NCBI RefSeq assembly: GCF_000725625.1
Contig: NZ_JOHS01000032.1
Coordinates: 12,392-76,391, forward strand
DNA length: 64,000 bases
Direction of reading: 5' to 3'
Source: Streptomyces sp. NRRL F-6676
GTDB lineage: Bacteria; Actinomycetota; Actinomycetes; Streptomycetales; Streptomycetaceae
Shown: piece after piece, positions 18,742 through 27,916 of the stretch
Position numbering within the stretch: position 1 is the stretch's first letter
How the letters are laid out: each line of letters starts with the position of its first letter
Position numbers and translations under genes: made by a program
Notes under the pieces: model-generated
Told to the model about the DNA's origin: nothing
What the model saw: the letters and a program-made list of their open reading frames with translations, nothing else
The model's database searches: none

Positions 18742-20040
18742 ATGTTGACGGCACGAAGGCGTCTGGTCGCGACCGCGGCCGCGTTGCTCAGCGGAGCCCT
18801 GCTGCTCACCGCCTGCGGCGGCGACTCGGACGGCGGGTCCGGGGACGGCAAGACGCTCAAGCTCTGGCACTACGAGACCGCGGACAGCGCCATGGGCATC
18901 GCCTGGAACGAGGCGATCAAGGAGTTCAAGGCGAAACACCCGGGCGTGAAGGTCGAGTTCGAGGAGAAGGGCTTCGAACAGATCCAGAAGACCGCCCCCA
19001 TGGTCCTCAACTCGAACGACGCCCCCGACGTCATGGAGTACAACAAGGGCAACGCCACCGCCGGACTGCTCTCCAAGCAGGGCCTGCTGACCGACCTCAC
19101 CTCCGAGGTCACGAAGCACGGCTGGGACAAGAAGCTGAGCACCGGCGTCGCCACCACCGCCCGCTACGACGCGAGCGGCGTCATGGGCTCGGGCAACTGG
19201 TACGGCGTCCCCAACTACGCCGAGTACGCGATGGTCTACTTCAACAAGGACCTGTTCAAGAAGTACGGCGTCGCCGAGCCCAAGACCTTCGACGACCTCA
19301 CCGCCGCGCTGGACGCCTTCGTCAAGAAGGGCGTCACCCCGCTCGCCAACGGCGGCGCCGAGTACCCCGCCCAGCAGTACCTCTACCAGCTCGCCCTCTC
19401 CAAGGCCGACCGCTCCTGGGTCGACGGCTACCAGCTCTACAAGGGCAAGGTCGACTTCCACGACGCCGCCTGGACGTACGCCGCCAACACCTTCGCCGAC
19501 TGGGTGAAGAAGGGGTACATCAGCGACAAGTCCAGCAGCACCAAGGCCGAGGACGCCGGGCTCTCCTTCATCCAGGGCAAGTCGCCGGTCTTCTTCAGCG
19601 GCAGCTGGTGGTACGGCCGCTTCGCGTCGGAGAACAAGTTCGACTGGGACACCGCCCTGTGGCCCGGCTCCAAGCTGACCCTCGGCTCCAGCGGCAACCT
19701 GTGGGTGGTCCCCAAGGGTGCCAAGAACAAGGAACTGGCGTACGACTTCATCGACATCACCATGTCGAAGAAGATCCAGAACCTGCTGGGCAACAGCGGC
19801 GGCATCCCCGTCGCCGCGGACAGCGACGCGATCACCGAGCCCAGGGCCAAGGCCCTCATCGGCGACTTCACCACCGTCTCCGACCGTGACGGCCTCGCCT
19901 TCTATCCCGACTGGCCGGTCGCCGGCTTCTACGACGTGCTCGTCTCCGAGACGCAGAAGCTGATCACCGGCAGCGAGAAGCCCGACGCGTTCCTCGGCAA
20001 TCTCCAGAGCGCGTACGACAAGGGCGCGCCGAAGAAATGA
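18742..20040 (+). CDS. sugar ABC transporter substrate-binding lipoprotein
   Basis: A 432-residue extracellular solute-binding protein (SBP_bac_1 family). The signal peptide ends at a lipobox (LLLTACGGD), so it should be lipid-anchored outside the membrane. The mature domain begins LKLWHYETADSAMGIAWNEA. ATG 18742 follows a GGAGG site (ccaggaggcacgg). The stop overlaps the ATG of the first permease. It heads a four-gene operon with two permeases and a GH31 alpha-xylosidase, so its ligand is probably an alpha-xyloside such as isoprimeverose or a xyloglucan fragment. No ATPase gene is present; the shared MsiK-type ATPase of Streptomyces probably energises it. Confidence 0.9.
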   Translation: MLTARRRLVATAAALLSGALLLTACGGDSDGGSGDGKTLKLWHYETADSAMGIAWNEAIKEFKAKHPGVKVEFEEKGFEQIQKTAPMVLNSNDAPDVMEYNKGNATAGLLSKQGLLTDLTSEVTKHGWDKKLSTGVATTARYDASGVMGSGNWYGVPNYAEYAMVYFNKDLFKKYGVAEPKTFDDLTAALDAFVKKGVTPLANGGAEYPAQQYLYQLALSKADRSWVDGYQLYKGKVDFHDAAWTYAANTFADWVKKGYISDKSSSTKAEDAGLSFIQGKSPVFFSGSWWYGRFASENKFDWDTALWPGSKLTLGSSGNLWVVPKGAKNKELAYDFIDITMSKKIQNLLGNSGGIPVAADSDAITEPRAKALIGDFTTVSDRDGLAFYPDWPVAGFYDVLVSETQKLITGSEKPDAFLGNLQSAYDKGAPKK

Positions 20041-21008
20041 CGCTCACCGTCGACCGCGGCGGGCGCGCCCTCGGCAAGCGCGCCCCCGCCGGCCCCCCGC
20101 GCCCCCGCCGCCCCCGTAATCCGTACCCCCTCTTCCTCCTCCCCGGCGTGCTTGCCTTCGCCGTCGTGATCGTCGGACCGTTCCTGATGAACACCGGCGT
20201 GAGCTTCACCGAGTGGTCGGGGGTGGGCAGCCCGAAGTGGACCGGGCTCGCCAACTACCGCGAGCTGCTGGACGACGCCGAGTTCTGGGCGTCGTTCCGG
20301 CACAGCCTGTTCATGGTGGTCGCGATGGCCGCCGTCCCGACGGTCGTCGGACTGGTGCTCGCCGCCGCGCTGTTCGACTTCGTCGGCAAGCACTTCGGCC
20401 CGAAGATCGCGGCCGTACTGCGCGCCTGCTTCTATCTCCCGCAGGTGCTGCCGATCGCCGTCGCCGGCATCGTCTGGAGCTGGATCCTCGCGCCCGAGAA
20501 CGGCTCGCTCAACGAGCTGCTGAAGGCCGTCGGGCTCGGCTCCTGGCAGCAGGACTGGCTCGGCGACCCGGACATCGCGCTGTACAGCGTGATGGGCGTG
20601 ATGGTGTGGGTGCAGATCGGCTTCCCGCTCGTCGTCTTCATGGCCGGACTCCAGCGCGTCGACCCGCAGCTCTACGAGGCGGCCGAGCTGGACGGCGCCG
20701 GCTGGTGGCGCCGCTTCTGGCACATCACGCTGCCGCAGATCCGTCCGGAGATCTACGTCGTGCTGACCTGGTGCACGATCGCCGCGCTCAAGGTGTTCGG
20801 CGCGGTCTACGTGCTCACCAAGGGCGGCCCGGGCGGCGCGACCGACGTGCCCTCGTACTTCTCCTTCACCACCTTCTTCGAGAAGACCCAGGTGGGCTAC
20901 GGCGCGGCGATCTCCACCGTGCTCACCGTGATCATCCTGCTGCTGTCCCTGGTCGGGCTGAAACTCCAGACCCGCGCCGAGGACGCCGAGGAAGGAGGCG
21001 CCGCATGA
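20037..21008 (+). CDS. sugar ABC transporter permease (MalF-like)
   Basis: A 323-residue inner-membrane permease with six or so helices. The EAA loop that contacts the ATPase is at LYEAAELDGAGWWRRFWHIT followed by LPQIRPEI. It overlaps the preceding lipoprotein stop and the next permease start (each ATGA-type overlap), consistent with balanced, coupled translation of the transporter. The basic proline-rich N-terminus (RAPAGPPRPRRPRNP type) is cytoplasmic. Confidence 0.9.
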   Translation: MTLTVDRGGRALGKRAPAGPPRPRRPRNPYPLFLLPGVLAFAVVIVGPFLMNTGVSFTEWSGVGSPKWTGLANYRELLDDAEFWASFRHSLFMVVAMAAVPTVVGLVLAAALFDFVGKHFGPKIAAVLRACFYLPQVLPIAVAGIVWSWILAPENGSLNELLKAVGLGSWQQDWLGDPDIALYSVMGVMVWVQIGFPLVVFMAGLQRVDPQLYEAAELDGAGWWRRFWHITLPQIRPEIYVVLTWCTIAALKVFGAVYVLTKGGPGGATDVPSYFSFTTFFEKTQVGYGAAISTVLTVIILLLSLVGLKLQTRAEDAEEGGAA

Positions 21009-21877
21009 CCGCCGTCGACACCCACGTGGGCAAGCGTGCCCCAGGTCGCACCTCCCGCTCCGTCGTCGCCCGCTACCCCGTCCTGGTAGCGCTGTGCATC
21101 GGCGCGCTCTTCATGGTCGTGCCCTTCCTCATCGTCACCGTCAACGCGCTGAAGTCGCCCACCGAGTACGCGCAGAACGGCCCGCTCAGCCTGCCTCACG
21201 GTTTCTACCTCGACGGGCTGAAGGACTTCTGGGACCGCGTCGACTACGGCCAGAAGCTGTGGAACTCCGTCCTGATCAGCGGCTCGGTGGCCGTCCTCGC
21301 CGTGATCCTCTCCATCCTCAACGCGTACGCCATCGGGATCGGCCGGATCCGCGGCCGCACCTGGGTGCTGGCGTTCTTCGTGCTGGCCAACGTGCTGCCG
21401 CAGGAGGCGCTGGTCTACCCGGTGTACTACCTGAGCAAGCAGGCCGGGCTGTACGACACCCGGCTCAGCGTGATCATCGTCTTCACGGTGATCCAGGCCG
21501 CGTTCGGCACGTATCTGCTCTCCTCCGTCCTCGGCACCTTCCCCCGCGAGATCATCGAGGCGGCCCGCATCGACGGGGCCAACGCCTGGCAGGTGCTGTG
21601 GCGGATCGTGGTGCCGGTGAGCCGGCCCACCCTCGGCGTGCTGCTGGTCTTCTTCTTCATCTGGACCTGGAACGAGTTCCTGCTCCCCCTGGTCATGCTG
21701 ATCTCCAACGACAACCAGACGGTGTCGGTGGCGCTCGGCGTCCTCCAGGGCCAGCACCTGATGGACGCGACGATGACCAACGCGGCCGCCCTCCTCGGCG
21801 TGCTCCCCGCCCTCGTCTTCTTCCTCGTCTTCCAACGCACCCTCACCCGCGGCATCGCCGTGGGTGCCGTCAAGTAA
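21005..21877 (+). CDS. sugar ABC transporter permease (MalG-like)
   Basis: A 290-residue permease with six helices. The EAA motif is at IIEAARIDGANAWQVLWRIV followed by VPVSRPTLGVL. A further MalG-type feature is the C-terminal sequence FQRTLTRGIAVGAVK. It starts four bases before the end of the MalF-like gene. It pairs with it to form the membrane channel for the upstream lipoprotein. Confidence 0.9.
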   Translation: MTAVDTHVGKRAPGRTSRSVVARYPVLVALCIGALFMVVPFLIVTVNALKSPTEYAQNGPLSLPHGFYLDGLKDFWDRVDYGQKLWNSVLISGSVAVLAVILSILNAYAIGIGRIRGRTWVLAFFVLANVLPQEALVYPVYYLSKQAGLYDTRLSVIIVFTVIQAAFGTYLLSSVLGTFPREIIEAARIDGANAWQVLWRIVVPVSRPTLGVLLVFFFIWTWNEFLLPLVMLISNDNQTVSVALGVLQGQHLMDATMTNAAALLGVLPALVFFLVFQRTLTRGIAVGAVK

Positions 21878-21888
21878 GGGGTCCCCGC

Positions 21889-24147
21889 GTGAAGTTCACC
21901 GACGGCTACTGGCTGTTGCGCGAAGGCGTCACCGCCGCCCACCCGGTCGAGGTCCTCGATGTGACCGCCGGGCCCGGCACGCTGGAGATCCACGCACCCA
22001 CCCAGCCCATCCGGCACCGCGGCGACCTGCTGAAGGGACCGGTCGTGACGATCACCGCGCACGCGCCGATGCCCGACGTCATCGGCGTCACCTTCACCCA
22101 CTTCCAGGGCGCGCCGTCGCACGGCCCCGACTTCGAGCTGGCCGGGGAGGACTTCGAGGACTTCGTGGCCCACACCTCCTCCGACGACGACTCCGCGACG
22201 CTCACCGCCGGCGCGCTCTCGCTCAAGGTGGCCCGCACCGCGCCCTGGCACGTGGACTTCCTCGCCCACGGCCGGGTGCTCACCAGCAGCGGCCCCAAGG
22301 GCATGGGCATCATGCGGGACGCCACCGGCGCCCACTATCTGCGCGAACAGCTGGGCCTGGGCGTCGGCACCCACGTCTACGGCCTCGGCGAGCGGTTCGG
22401 CCCGCTGGTGAAGAACGGCCAGGTCGTCGACATGTGGAACGCGGACGGCGGCACCGCCACCGAACAGGCGTACAAGAACGCCCCGTTCTACCTCACCGAC
22501 GGCGGCTACGGCGTCTTCGTCGACCATCCCGGCCGGGTCTCCTTCGAGGTCGGTTCGGAGGCGGTCTCGCGGGTCCAGTTCAGCGCGGAGAGCCAGGAGC
22601 TGACGTACTACGTCATCTACGGCCCCACCCCGAAGGAGATCCTGCGCAAGTACACGGCCCTCACCGGCCGCCCGGCGCTGCCGCCCGACTGGTCCTTCGG
22701 CCTGTGGCTGTCGACCTCCTTCACCACCTCCTACGACGAGGCGACCGTCACCTCCTTCATCGACGGCATGAAGGAGCGCGAACTCCCGCTCTCCGTCTTC
22801 CACTTCGACTGCTTCTGGATGCGCGAGTTCCAGTGGTGCGACTTCGAGTGGGACCCCCGGGTCTTCCCCGACCCGGAGGCGATGCTGGGCCGGCTCAAGG
22901 ACAAGGGCCTGCGCATCTGCGTCTGGATCAACCCCTACATCGCCCAGCGCTCCCCCCTCTTCGCGGAGGGCAGGGACCTGGGCCACCTGCTGAAACGGCC
23001 CGACGGCAGCGTGTGGCAGTGGGACCTGTGGCAGCCGGGCATGGCCCTGGTCGACTTCACCAGCCCCGCCGCCCGCGAGTGGTACGCCGCCAAGCTGGAG
23101 GCGCTGCTCGCGCAGGGCGTCGACTGCTTCAAGACCGACTTCGGCGAGCGGGTGCCGGTGGACGTGGCGTGGGCGGACGGCTCCGACCCGGAACGCATGC
23201 ACAACTACTACACGCACCTCTACAACCGGACCGTCTTCGACGTGCTGCGCAAGCACCGCGGCGAGAAGGAGGCCGTCGTCTTCGCCCGCTCGGCCACCGC
23301 CGGCAGCCAGCAGTTCCCGGTGCACTGGGGCGGCGACTGCGAGTCCACGTACGAGTCGATGGCGGAATCGCTGCGCGGCGGACTCTCCCTCGGCCTGACC
23401 GGCTTCGGCTACTGGAGCCACGACATCGGCGGCTTCGAGGGCACGCCGTCGCCCGCGCTGTTCAAACGGTGGATCGCCTTCGGCCTCCTCTCCTCCCACA
23501 GCCGCCTGCACGGCTCCTCCTCCTACCGGGTGCCGTGGCTGTTCGACGAGGAGTCCGTCGACGTCCTGCGCCACTTCACCCGGCAGAAGCTGCGCCTGAT
23601 GCCGTACCTGCACGAGGCCGCCCGCACGGCGCACGAGGAGGGGGTGCCGATGATGCGCGCGATGGTGCTGGAATTCCCCGACGACCCGGCCTGCGCGCAC
23701 CTCGAACGCCAGTACATGCTGGGCCCCGACCTGCTGGTCGCCCCCGTCTTCGACGACGCCGGCGACGTCTCGTACTACGTCCCCGAAGGCACCTGGACCC
23801 ACTACACGACGGGCCGCACGGTCACGGGCCCGCGCTGGGTCCGGGAACGGCACGACTTCCTGAGCGTGCCGCTCCTGGCCCGCCCGGGGTCGGTGATCCC
23901 GGTCGGCGCGGTGGCGGACCGCCCCGACTACGACCACGCGGACGACGTCACCCTGCACGCCTACGAACTGGCGGACGGGGCGCGGGTGACGGTGGAGGCG
24001 GGCGGCGTGCCGTTCACGGTCGTACGCGAGGGCGACACGCTGCGCGCGTCCTGCGCGGACCCGACGGCGCCGTGGGCACTGGCGGCCGGGGAGCGGGTGG
24101 TACGGGCGGCGGCGGGAACGGGGTCCCTGTCGCTGGAGCTGGAGTGA
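21889..24147 (+). CDS. yicI: GH31 alpha-xylosidase
   Basis: A 752-residue cytoplasmic glycoside hydrolase of family 31, closest in motif content to YicI alpha-xylosidase, which removes alpha-linked xylose from the non-reducing end of xyloglucan fragments such as isoprimeverose. The nucleophile aspartate lies in DCFKTDFGERVP and the acid/base aspartate in FPVHWGGDCES. LSVFHFDCFWMREFQWCDFE is the substrate-binding strand characteristic of YicI, where Phe and Trp/Cys near the -1 site favour xylose over glucose. GTG 21889 begins 11 bases after the permease stop. Transport and hydrolysis are thus in one operon. Substrate preference is inferred from family motifs. Confidence 0.9.
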   Translation: MKFTDGYWLLREGVTAAHPVEVLDVTAGPGTLEIHAPTQPIRHRGDLLKGPVVTITAHAPMPDVIGVTFTHFQGAPSHGPDFELAGEDFEDFVAHTSSDDDSATLTAGALSLKVARTAPWHVDFLAHGRVLTSSGPKGMGIMRDATGAHYLREQLGLGVGTHVYGLGERFGPLVKNGQVVDMWNADGGTATEQAYKNAPFYLTDGGYGVFVDHPGRVSFEVGSEAVSRVQFSAESQELTYYVIYGPTPKEILRKYTALTGRPALPPDWSFGLWLSTSFTTSYDEATVTSFIDGMKERELPLSVFHFDCFWMREFQWCDFEWDPRVFPDPEAMLGRLKDKGLRICVWINPYIAQRSPLFAEGRDLGHLLKRPDGSVWQWDLWQPGMALVDFTSPAAREWYAAKLEALLAQGVDCFKTDFGERVPVDVAWADGSDPERMHNYYTHLYNRTVFDVLRKHRGEKEAVVFARSATAGSQQFPVHWGGDCESTYESMAESLRGGLSLGLTGFGYWSHDIGGFEGTPSPALFKRWIAFGLLSSHSRLHGSSSYRVPWLFDEESVDVLRHFTRQKLRLMPYLHEAARTAHEEGVPMMRAMVLEFPDDPACAHLERQYMLGPDLLVAPVFDDAGDVSYYVPEGTWTHYTTGRTVTGPRWVRERHDFLSVPLLARPGSVIPVGAVADRPDYDHADDVTLHAYELADGARVTVEAGGVPFTVVREGDTLRASCADPTAPWALAAGERVVRAAAGTGSLSLELE

Positions 24148-24334
24148 CCGTCGGCGGAGCCGGGTGCCCGGTCGTCGGCGCCGGCGGTGGGCTGAGGGCC
24201 GCGGCCCTCACCCGTGCGGGTGGTGCGATGCGGGCACCGACCACGCGTGCGCGGAGGCGCGGGAATGTACAACCTCCGCGACGGAAATCGACTGTGGGCT
24301 ACAACCGTTCGGTCGGCGGGGCCGTCTTGGGGGC

Positions 24335-25153
24335 GTGACGACGACACCTTCAGCCGCGCCCTCGCTGGTCCTGCGCGGGCGGGATGCCACCGCCCGTTTC
24401 GAGAGCGGTTCGGATCACGTGCGGTGGGAGGGCGGCGGGCGGGTGGTCCGGATCCCACTCGACGCCGTCGAGGACGTGCGCGGTACGGAACGCGCCGTCG
24501 AGGTCGTCCTGACCACCGCGCGGTCCGACCGCCCCGCCACGGTCTACACGGTGCACGGCGCCGGGACCGCCGCGGTGGCCGCGTTCCGCGCCGCTGTCCG
24601 GGCCCGGCTGCCCGAGCGTGGCCCGGACGATCCCCGCCCCGAGGGCGCGGACCTGGTCACGACGGCCACCGCCGCGGGCGGCCACCGGTCACGCACCCGC
24701 CTGGCCATCTACGCCGCGATCGCCCTCTTCGCCGCGATCGACGTGACGGCGGGAGCCCTCGGCGGCGCCGGCTACCTCGTCCTGATGCCGTGCGTACAGC
24801 TTCTCGTCGTGACGGGGACGCTCATCGTGGGGCTACTGGGCCGCGGCCTGTACGACGGGCTACGCCTCCCCCGGCACGGCATCACGGTGCTGGCCGAGTT
24901 CAGCCACTACACCGACAAGGCGGGGATCTACCGCTACGCGGACCTGGACGGCGGAACCCACCACTACCGGGGCACGCCGGGCGAACAGCGACTGGAACTG
25001 AGCTACGACCCGAACAACCCCGGCCGCGCCGTCGCCCACCAGTCCCGCTACGAGCAGACGGTGATGGCCGTGGTGACGCTCATCGGCCTGGGCATGCTCT
25101 GCGCCGGGCTGTGGCTCACGTTGCACATGTTCGTGCTCGCCGTACGCGGCTGA
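24335..25153 (+). CDS. DUF3592-like membrane protein
   Basis: A 272-residue protein. The first 120 residues look like a small PH-like or DUF4429-type domain (ARFESGSDHVRWEGGGRVVR, then VEVVLTTARSD). Two helices follow (about residues 127-170), then a segment typical of DUF3592 (EFSHYTDKAGIYRYADLDGG and LELSYDPNNPGRAVAHQSRY), and a final helix. GTG 24335 is the likely start. The role is unknown; DUF3592 proteins are membrane proteins without assigned activity. Convergent with the SDR gene that follows. Confidence 0.68.
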   Translation: MTTTPSAAPSLVLRGRDATARFESGSDHVRWEGGGRVVRIPLDAVEDVRGTERAVEVVLTTARSDRPATVYTVHGAGTAAVAAFRAAVRARLPERGPDDPRPEGADLVTTATAAGGHRSRTRLAIYAAIALFAAIDVTAGALGGAGYLVLMPCVQLLVVTGTLIVGLLGRGLYDGLRLPRHGITVLAEFSHYTDKAGIYRYADLDGGTHHYRGTPGEQRLELSYDPNNPGRAVAHQSRYEQTVMAVVTLIGLGMLCAGLWLTLHMFVLAVRG

Positions 25154-25228
25154 GCCAGGTCCAGCACTGCTTGCAATAGCCGGCTCGCAATGGCCGGCAT
25201 CCCGGCACCGATCGGCCGCTTGTCACGA

Positions 25229-26068
25229 TCAGGAGGTGTGGTCGGTGGAGAGGGTGAGGTCTTCCCAGGTGTCGAGGTCGTGGTCGACCGCCTTGCGTGC
25301 GGCCCGTACCAGGCGCAGGGCGTCGGATCCGAGGACGAGATGGGCCGGCGGGTCCGGTTCGTCGAGGATGCGCAGGAGGGCGGCGGCCGCCTTGGCCGGG
25401 TCGCCGAGCTGCCGGCCGCTGGCGGTCCGCCGGGCGGTGCGGATGGGTTCGAACAGTTCGTCGTAGTCGGGGATGGAACGCGGCACACGGACCATGGAGC
25501 GGCCCGCCCAGTCGGTGCGGAAGGAGCCCGGCTCGACGGCGGTGACGTGGATACCGAAGCCGGAGACCTCCTTGCCGATGGCTTCGAGGATGCCCTCCAG
25601 GGCGTACTTGCTGCCGCAGTAGGCGGAGACGCCGGGGAAGGAGGCCAGGCCGCCCATGGAGGTGACGGCCAGGATGTGTCCGCGGCGCCGTGCGCGCATG
25701 AACGGCAGAACGGCGTGCGCGGTGGCGGCGGCGCCGAAGACATTGACGTCGAACTGAGTGCGCAGATCGGCCAGGGACGTTTCCTCGAAGGTGCCTTCCA
25801 GGCCGTACCCGGCGTTCGCGATCAGCACGTCGACGGGGCCCACGTACTGCTCCACCTCGCCGATCACGGCGAGGACCGCTTCGTCGTCGGTGACGTCGAG
25901 AAGGCGGGCGTGGGCACGCTCGGGGTGCAGAGCGGTGAACGCTCGCGCGTCGGCGTCCTTGCGGACGGTGCCGACGACGGTGTGTCCGGCGTCCAGGGCG
26001 CCCGTGGCGAAGGCGCGGCCGAGACCGCTGCTGACGCCGGTGATGAAGAAGACCTTGGCGGTGGGCAT
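25229..26068 (-). CDS. short-chain dehydrogenase/reductase
   Basis: A 279-residue classical SDR: TGVSSGLGRAFATGALDAG binds the cofactor, LIANAGYGLEG is the NAG motif, and the active-site triad is in VTSMGGLASFPGVSAYCGSK (Ser, Tyr-x-x-x-Lys). It shares one base with the preceding Atu4866-like gene (TGATG), so the two are coupled. The pair is divergent from an XRE-MmyB regulator. In many actinomycetes SDR/Atu4866/HTH sets occur together and the regulator senses a small ligand; that role is inferred here. Confidence 0.88.
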   Translation of the reverse strand: MPTAKVFFITGVSSGLGRAFATGALDAGHTVVGTVRKDADARAFTALHPERAHARLLDVTDDEAVLAVIGEVEQYVGPVDVLIANAGYGLEGTFEETSLADLRTQFDVNVFGAAATAHAVLPFMRARRRGHILAVTSMGGLASFPGVSAYCGSKYALEGILEAIGKEVSGFGIHVTAVEPGSFRTDWAGRSMVRVPRSIPDYDELFEPIRTARRTASGRQLGDPAKAAAALLRILDEPDPPAHLVLGSDALRLVRAARKAVDHDLDTWEDLTLSTDHTS

Positions 26069-26439
26069 CAGGCCTGCTCCTCCTTGTGGTTCTCCCTTTC
26101 GTTCTCAGTCCCGGTCCCGGTCTCCGTCTCGGTCTCCCTCTCCCTCTCCCGGTACAGGACGAGATGCTCGTGGAAGAGCACGCCGTCGCGGATGTCGCCT
26201 GTGGCGGTGAACCCGGTGTCGTCGACGTACTCGAGGTGGTGGCCGGTGACCGTGTAGCGGCCGGTGTAGGCGCTGCGACGGCTGCCGCGGGCCTCGTCGT
26301 AGCGACCGTCGGGCAGCAGCTCCTGCCGGATGTGTCCGTCCGCCGTCACCCACATCCCGACCGCGTCCACGTCCACGTCCACGCCACCGGTCCTTCGTTC
26401 GGTGGCCTCTTCGGGCGGGCCCGGCTCATTCCTCACCAT
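26068..26439 (-). CDS. Atu4866-domain protein with charged repeat tail
   Basis: A 123-residue small protein. The family core is GMWVTADGHIRQELLPDGRY, followed by SAYTGRYTVTGHHLEYVDD and TGFTATGDIRDGVLFHEH, which fits the Atu4866 beta-barrel family (lipocalin-like small proteins found next to short-chain dehydrogenases). The final 30 residues (RERERETETETGTGTENERE) are encoded by pyrimidine-rich repeats at about 26098-26155 and are not part of the family. The stop codon is shared with the start of the SDR. Confidence 0.8.
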   Translation of the reverse strand: MVRNEPGPPEEATERRTGGVDVDVDAVGMWVTADGHIRQELLPDGRYDEARGSRRSAYTGRYTVTGHHLEYVDDTGFTATGDIRDGVLFHEHLVLYRERERETETETGTGTENERENHKEEQA

Positions 26440-26571
26440 GCGCTTGCGCTCCTTCTCGTGTCCGGTTGCCGATCACCAGCCTGGGCGTCCCGGGGGAAGG
26501 GAGCCAGGACGAGTCGTGCCTGGGTACGGCACCCCCAGGCACCCGGAGGGGGAGCGGCTTAGCCTGAAGGG

Positions 26572-27405
26572 ATGACCAGCAACGACCTCGGAGATTTCCT
26601 GCGCGCCCACCGCGCCCGCCTGCGCCCCGACGACGTCGGGCTCGTCTCCTACGGCGCCCGCCGGGTGGCGGGGCTGCGGCGGGAGGAGGTCGCCGTCCTG
26701 GCCGGCATGAACAGCGACTACTACGCCCGCCTCGAACAGGGCCGCGAGCGCAGCCCGTCCCCGCAGATCCTCGAGTCCATCAGCAGCGCGCTGCGGATGG
26801 ACGACGAAGCGCGGGAGCACCTGTTCCGGCTGGCCGGCACCGCCCCGGACGGTGAGCGGCCGCAGCCGAGGGAAACGGTGAGTACCGCGCTGCGCCAACT
26901 ACTGGACGCACATTCGAACGCCGCGGCCTTCGTCCTGAACCCGGCCACCGACTTCCTCGCCTCGAACGCACTGGCCGACGCGCTGTTCTCACCGTACGAG
27001 GCCATGGACAACATGGCCCGCATGACATTCGTCGACCCGGCCGCCCGCGGCTTCTTCACCCAGTGGCAACGGGCCGCCGAGGCGGTCGTCGCCGGATTGC
27101 GCCACGCCACGGGCCTGGACCCCGACTACCGGCGCCTGCACGACGTCGTCGGCTCCCTGACCGAGGCGAGCGAGGAGTTCGCCGCCCTGTGGTCCTCGCA
27201 CACCGTGCACGGAAAGACCCGTGCCGGCAAGGAGCTTCTCCACCCCGACGTCGGCCCCCTCGACCTCACCTACCAGACCTTCGACGTCCGCGGTGCGCCG
27301 GGCCAGCAACTGGTGATCTACCACGCCGCCCCGGGCACCCCCAGCGCCCAGGCGCTCACCCTCCTCGGCAGCCTCCACGCCACACGCCACCTCAAAGCGC
27401 CCTGA
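26572..27405 (+). CDS. XRE-family regulator with MmyB-like ligand domain
   Basis: A 277-residue regulator. The N-terminal XRE helix-turn-helix is at GLRREEVAVLAGMNSDYYAR followed by LEQGRERSPSPQIL. The C-terminal part contains the MmyB-like PAS-type ligand-binding domain (FVLNPATDFLASNALADALF and related blocks). It diverges from the SDR/Atu4866 pair over 132 bp, the standard position for an autoregulated ligand-dependent repressor. A redox or fatty-acid-like ligand has been proposed for the family; nothing here identifies it. Confidence 0.87.
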   Translation: MTSNDLGDFLRAHRARLRPDDVGLVSYGARRVAGLRREEVAVLAGMNSDYYARLEQGRERSPSPQILESISSALRMDDEAREHLFRLAGTAPDGERPQPRETVSTALRQLLDAHSNAAAFVLNPATDFLASNALADALFSPYEAMDNMARMTFVDPAARGFFTQWQRAAEAVVAGLRHATGLDPDYRRLHDVVGSLTEASEEFAALWSSHTVHGKTRAGKELLHPDVGPLDLTYQTFDVRGAPGQQLVIYHAAPGTPSAQALTLLGSLHATRHLKAP

Positions 27406-27916
27406 TGAGCGGAGTGCGCAGAAAATAGCTCATCTCCGCCCATTCAAAAAGGCAAACACTGAGAGTGGCACCTACGGAAGCACCTTCCAGCCTCCAGATC
27501 CCTGACCGCCTCAGCCCCACCCTTCTTCCGTCCTCACAGAGTTCCACACCGAGCCCGTGTGGGGTGAAGTCGACACTCAACCCTTTCATTGCCACATTCC
27601 TGCTCGAGCGGATCAGAGCAGAGGTCACCTCGATCTCGAAGTGACCGCCATTGAACGATCCGAAGGTGCCCCGCTTGAGAATCCTCCGAGAAACAACCCC
27701 CGGCGCTCCGAAATCAGGCATATCCATGATGTGGCCGGCAGGAGTCGTGAGCGTCCAGCGCTCGTGCCGTTCCGCTGCCGAGACAGGGTCGGAACGCACA
27801 GCCGCGGACCGAACCAGTACAACATTCCCCAGTGGCGTGGCGGCTTCTCCATAGACACCTTCCTCCTCAGCAGGGTCTCTCCATTTGCCGAGCTTGACAG
27901 TTCTCGTGACATTCAC
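27392..27916 (-). CDS. hypothetical protein
   Basis: A 174-residue protein with a mixed beta-rich composition (e.g. HIMDMPDFGAPGVVSRRILK, then GGHFEIEVTSALIRSSRN). No family was recognised. Base composition is clearly lower in GC than the flanking core genes, and its 3' end overlaps the XRE gene on the other strand by 14 bases. It marks the start of the foreign-looking region. The ATG at 27916 is reasonable but no strong ribosome site is visible. Function unknown. Confidence 0.5.
   Translation of the reverse strand: MNVTRTVKLGKWRDPAEEEGVYGEAATPLGNVVLVRSAAVRSDPVSAAERHERWTLTTPAGHIMDMPDFGAPGVVSRRILKRGTFGSFNGGHFEIEVTSALIRSSRNVAMKGLSVDFTPHGLGVELCEDGRRVGLRRSGIWRLEGASVGATLSVCLFEWAEMSYFLRTPLIRAL

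Noticed and set aside
21427..23958. Minus-strand frame of 843 codons opposite the alpha-xylosidase
   Set aside because: The plus strand carries complete GH31 motifs, and the minus frame is Val/Gly/Ala-rich shadow sequence.
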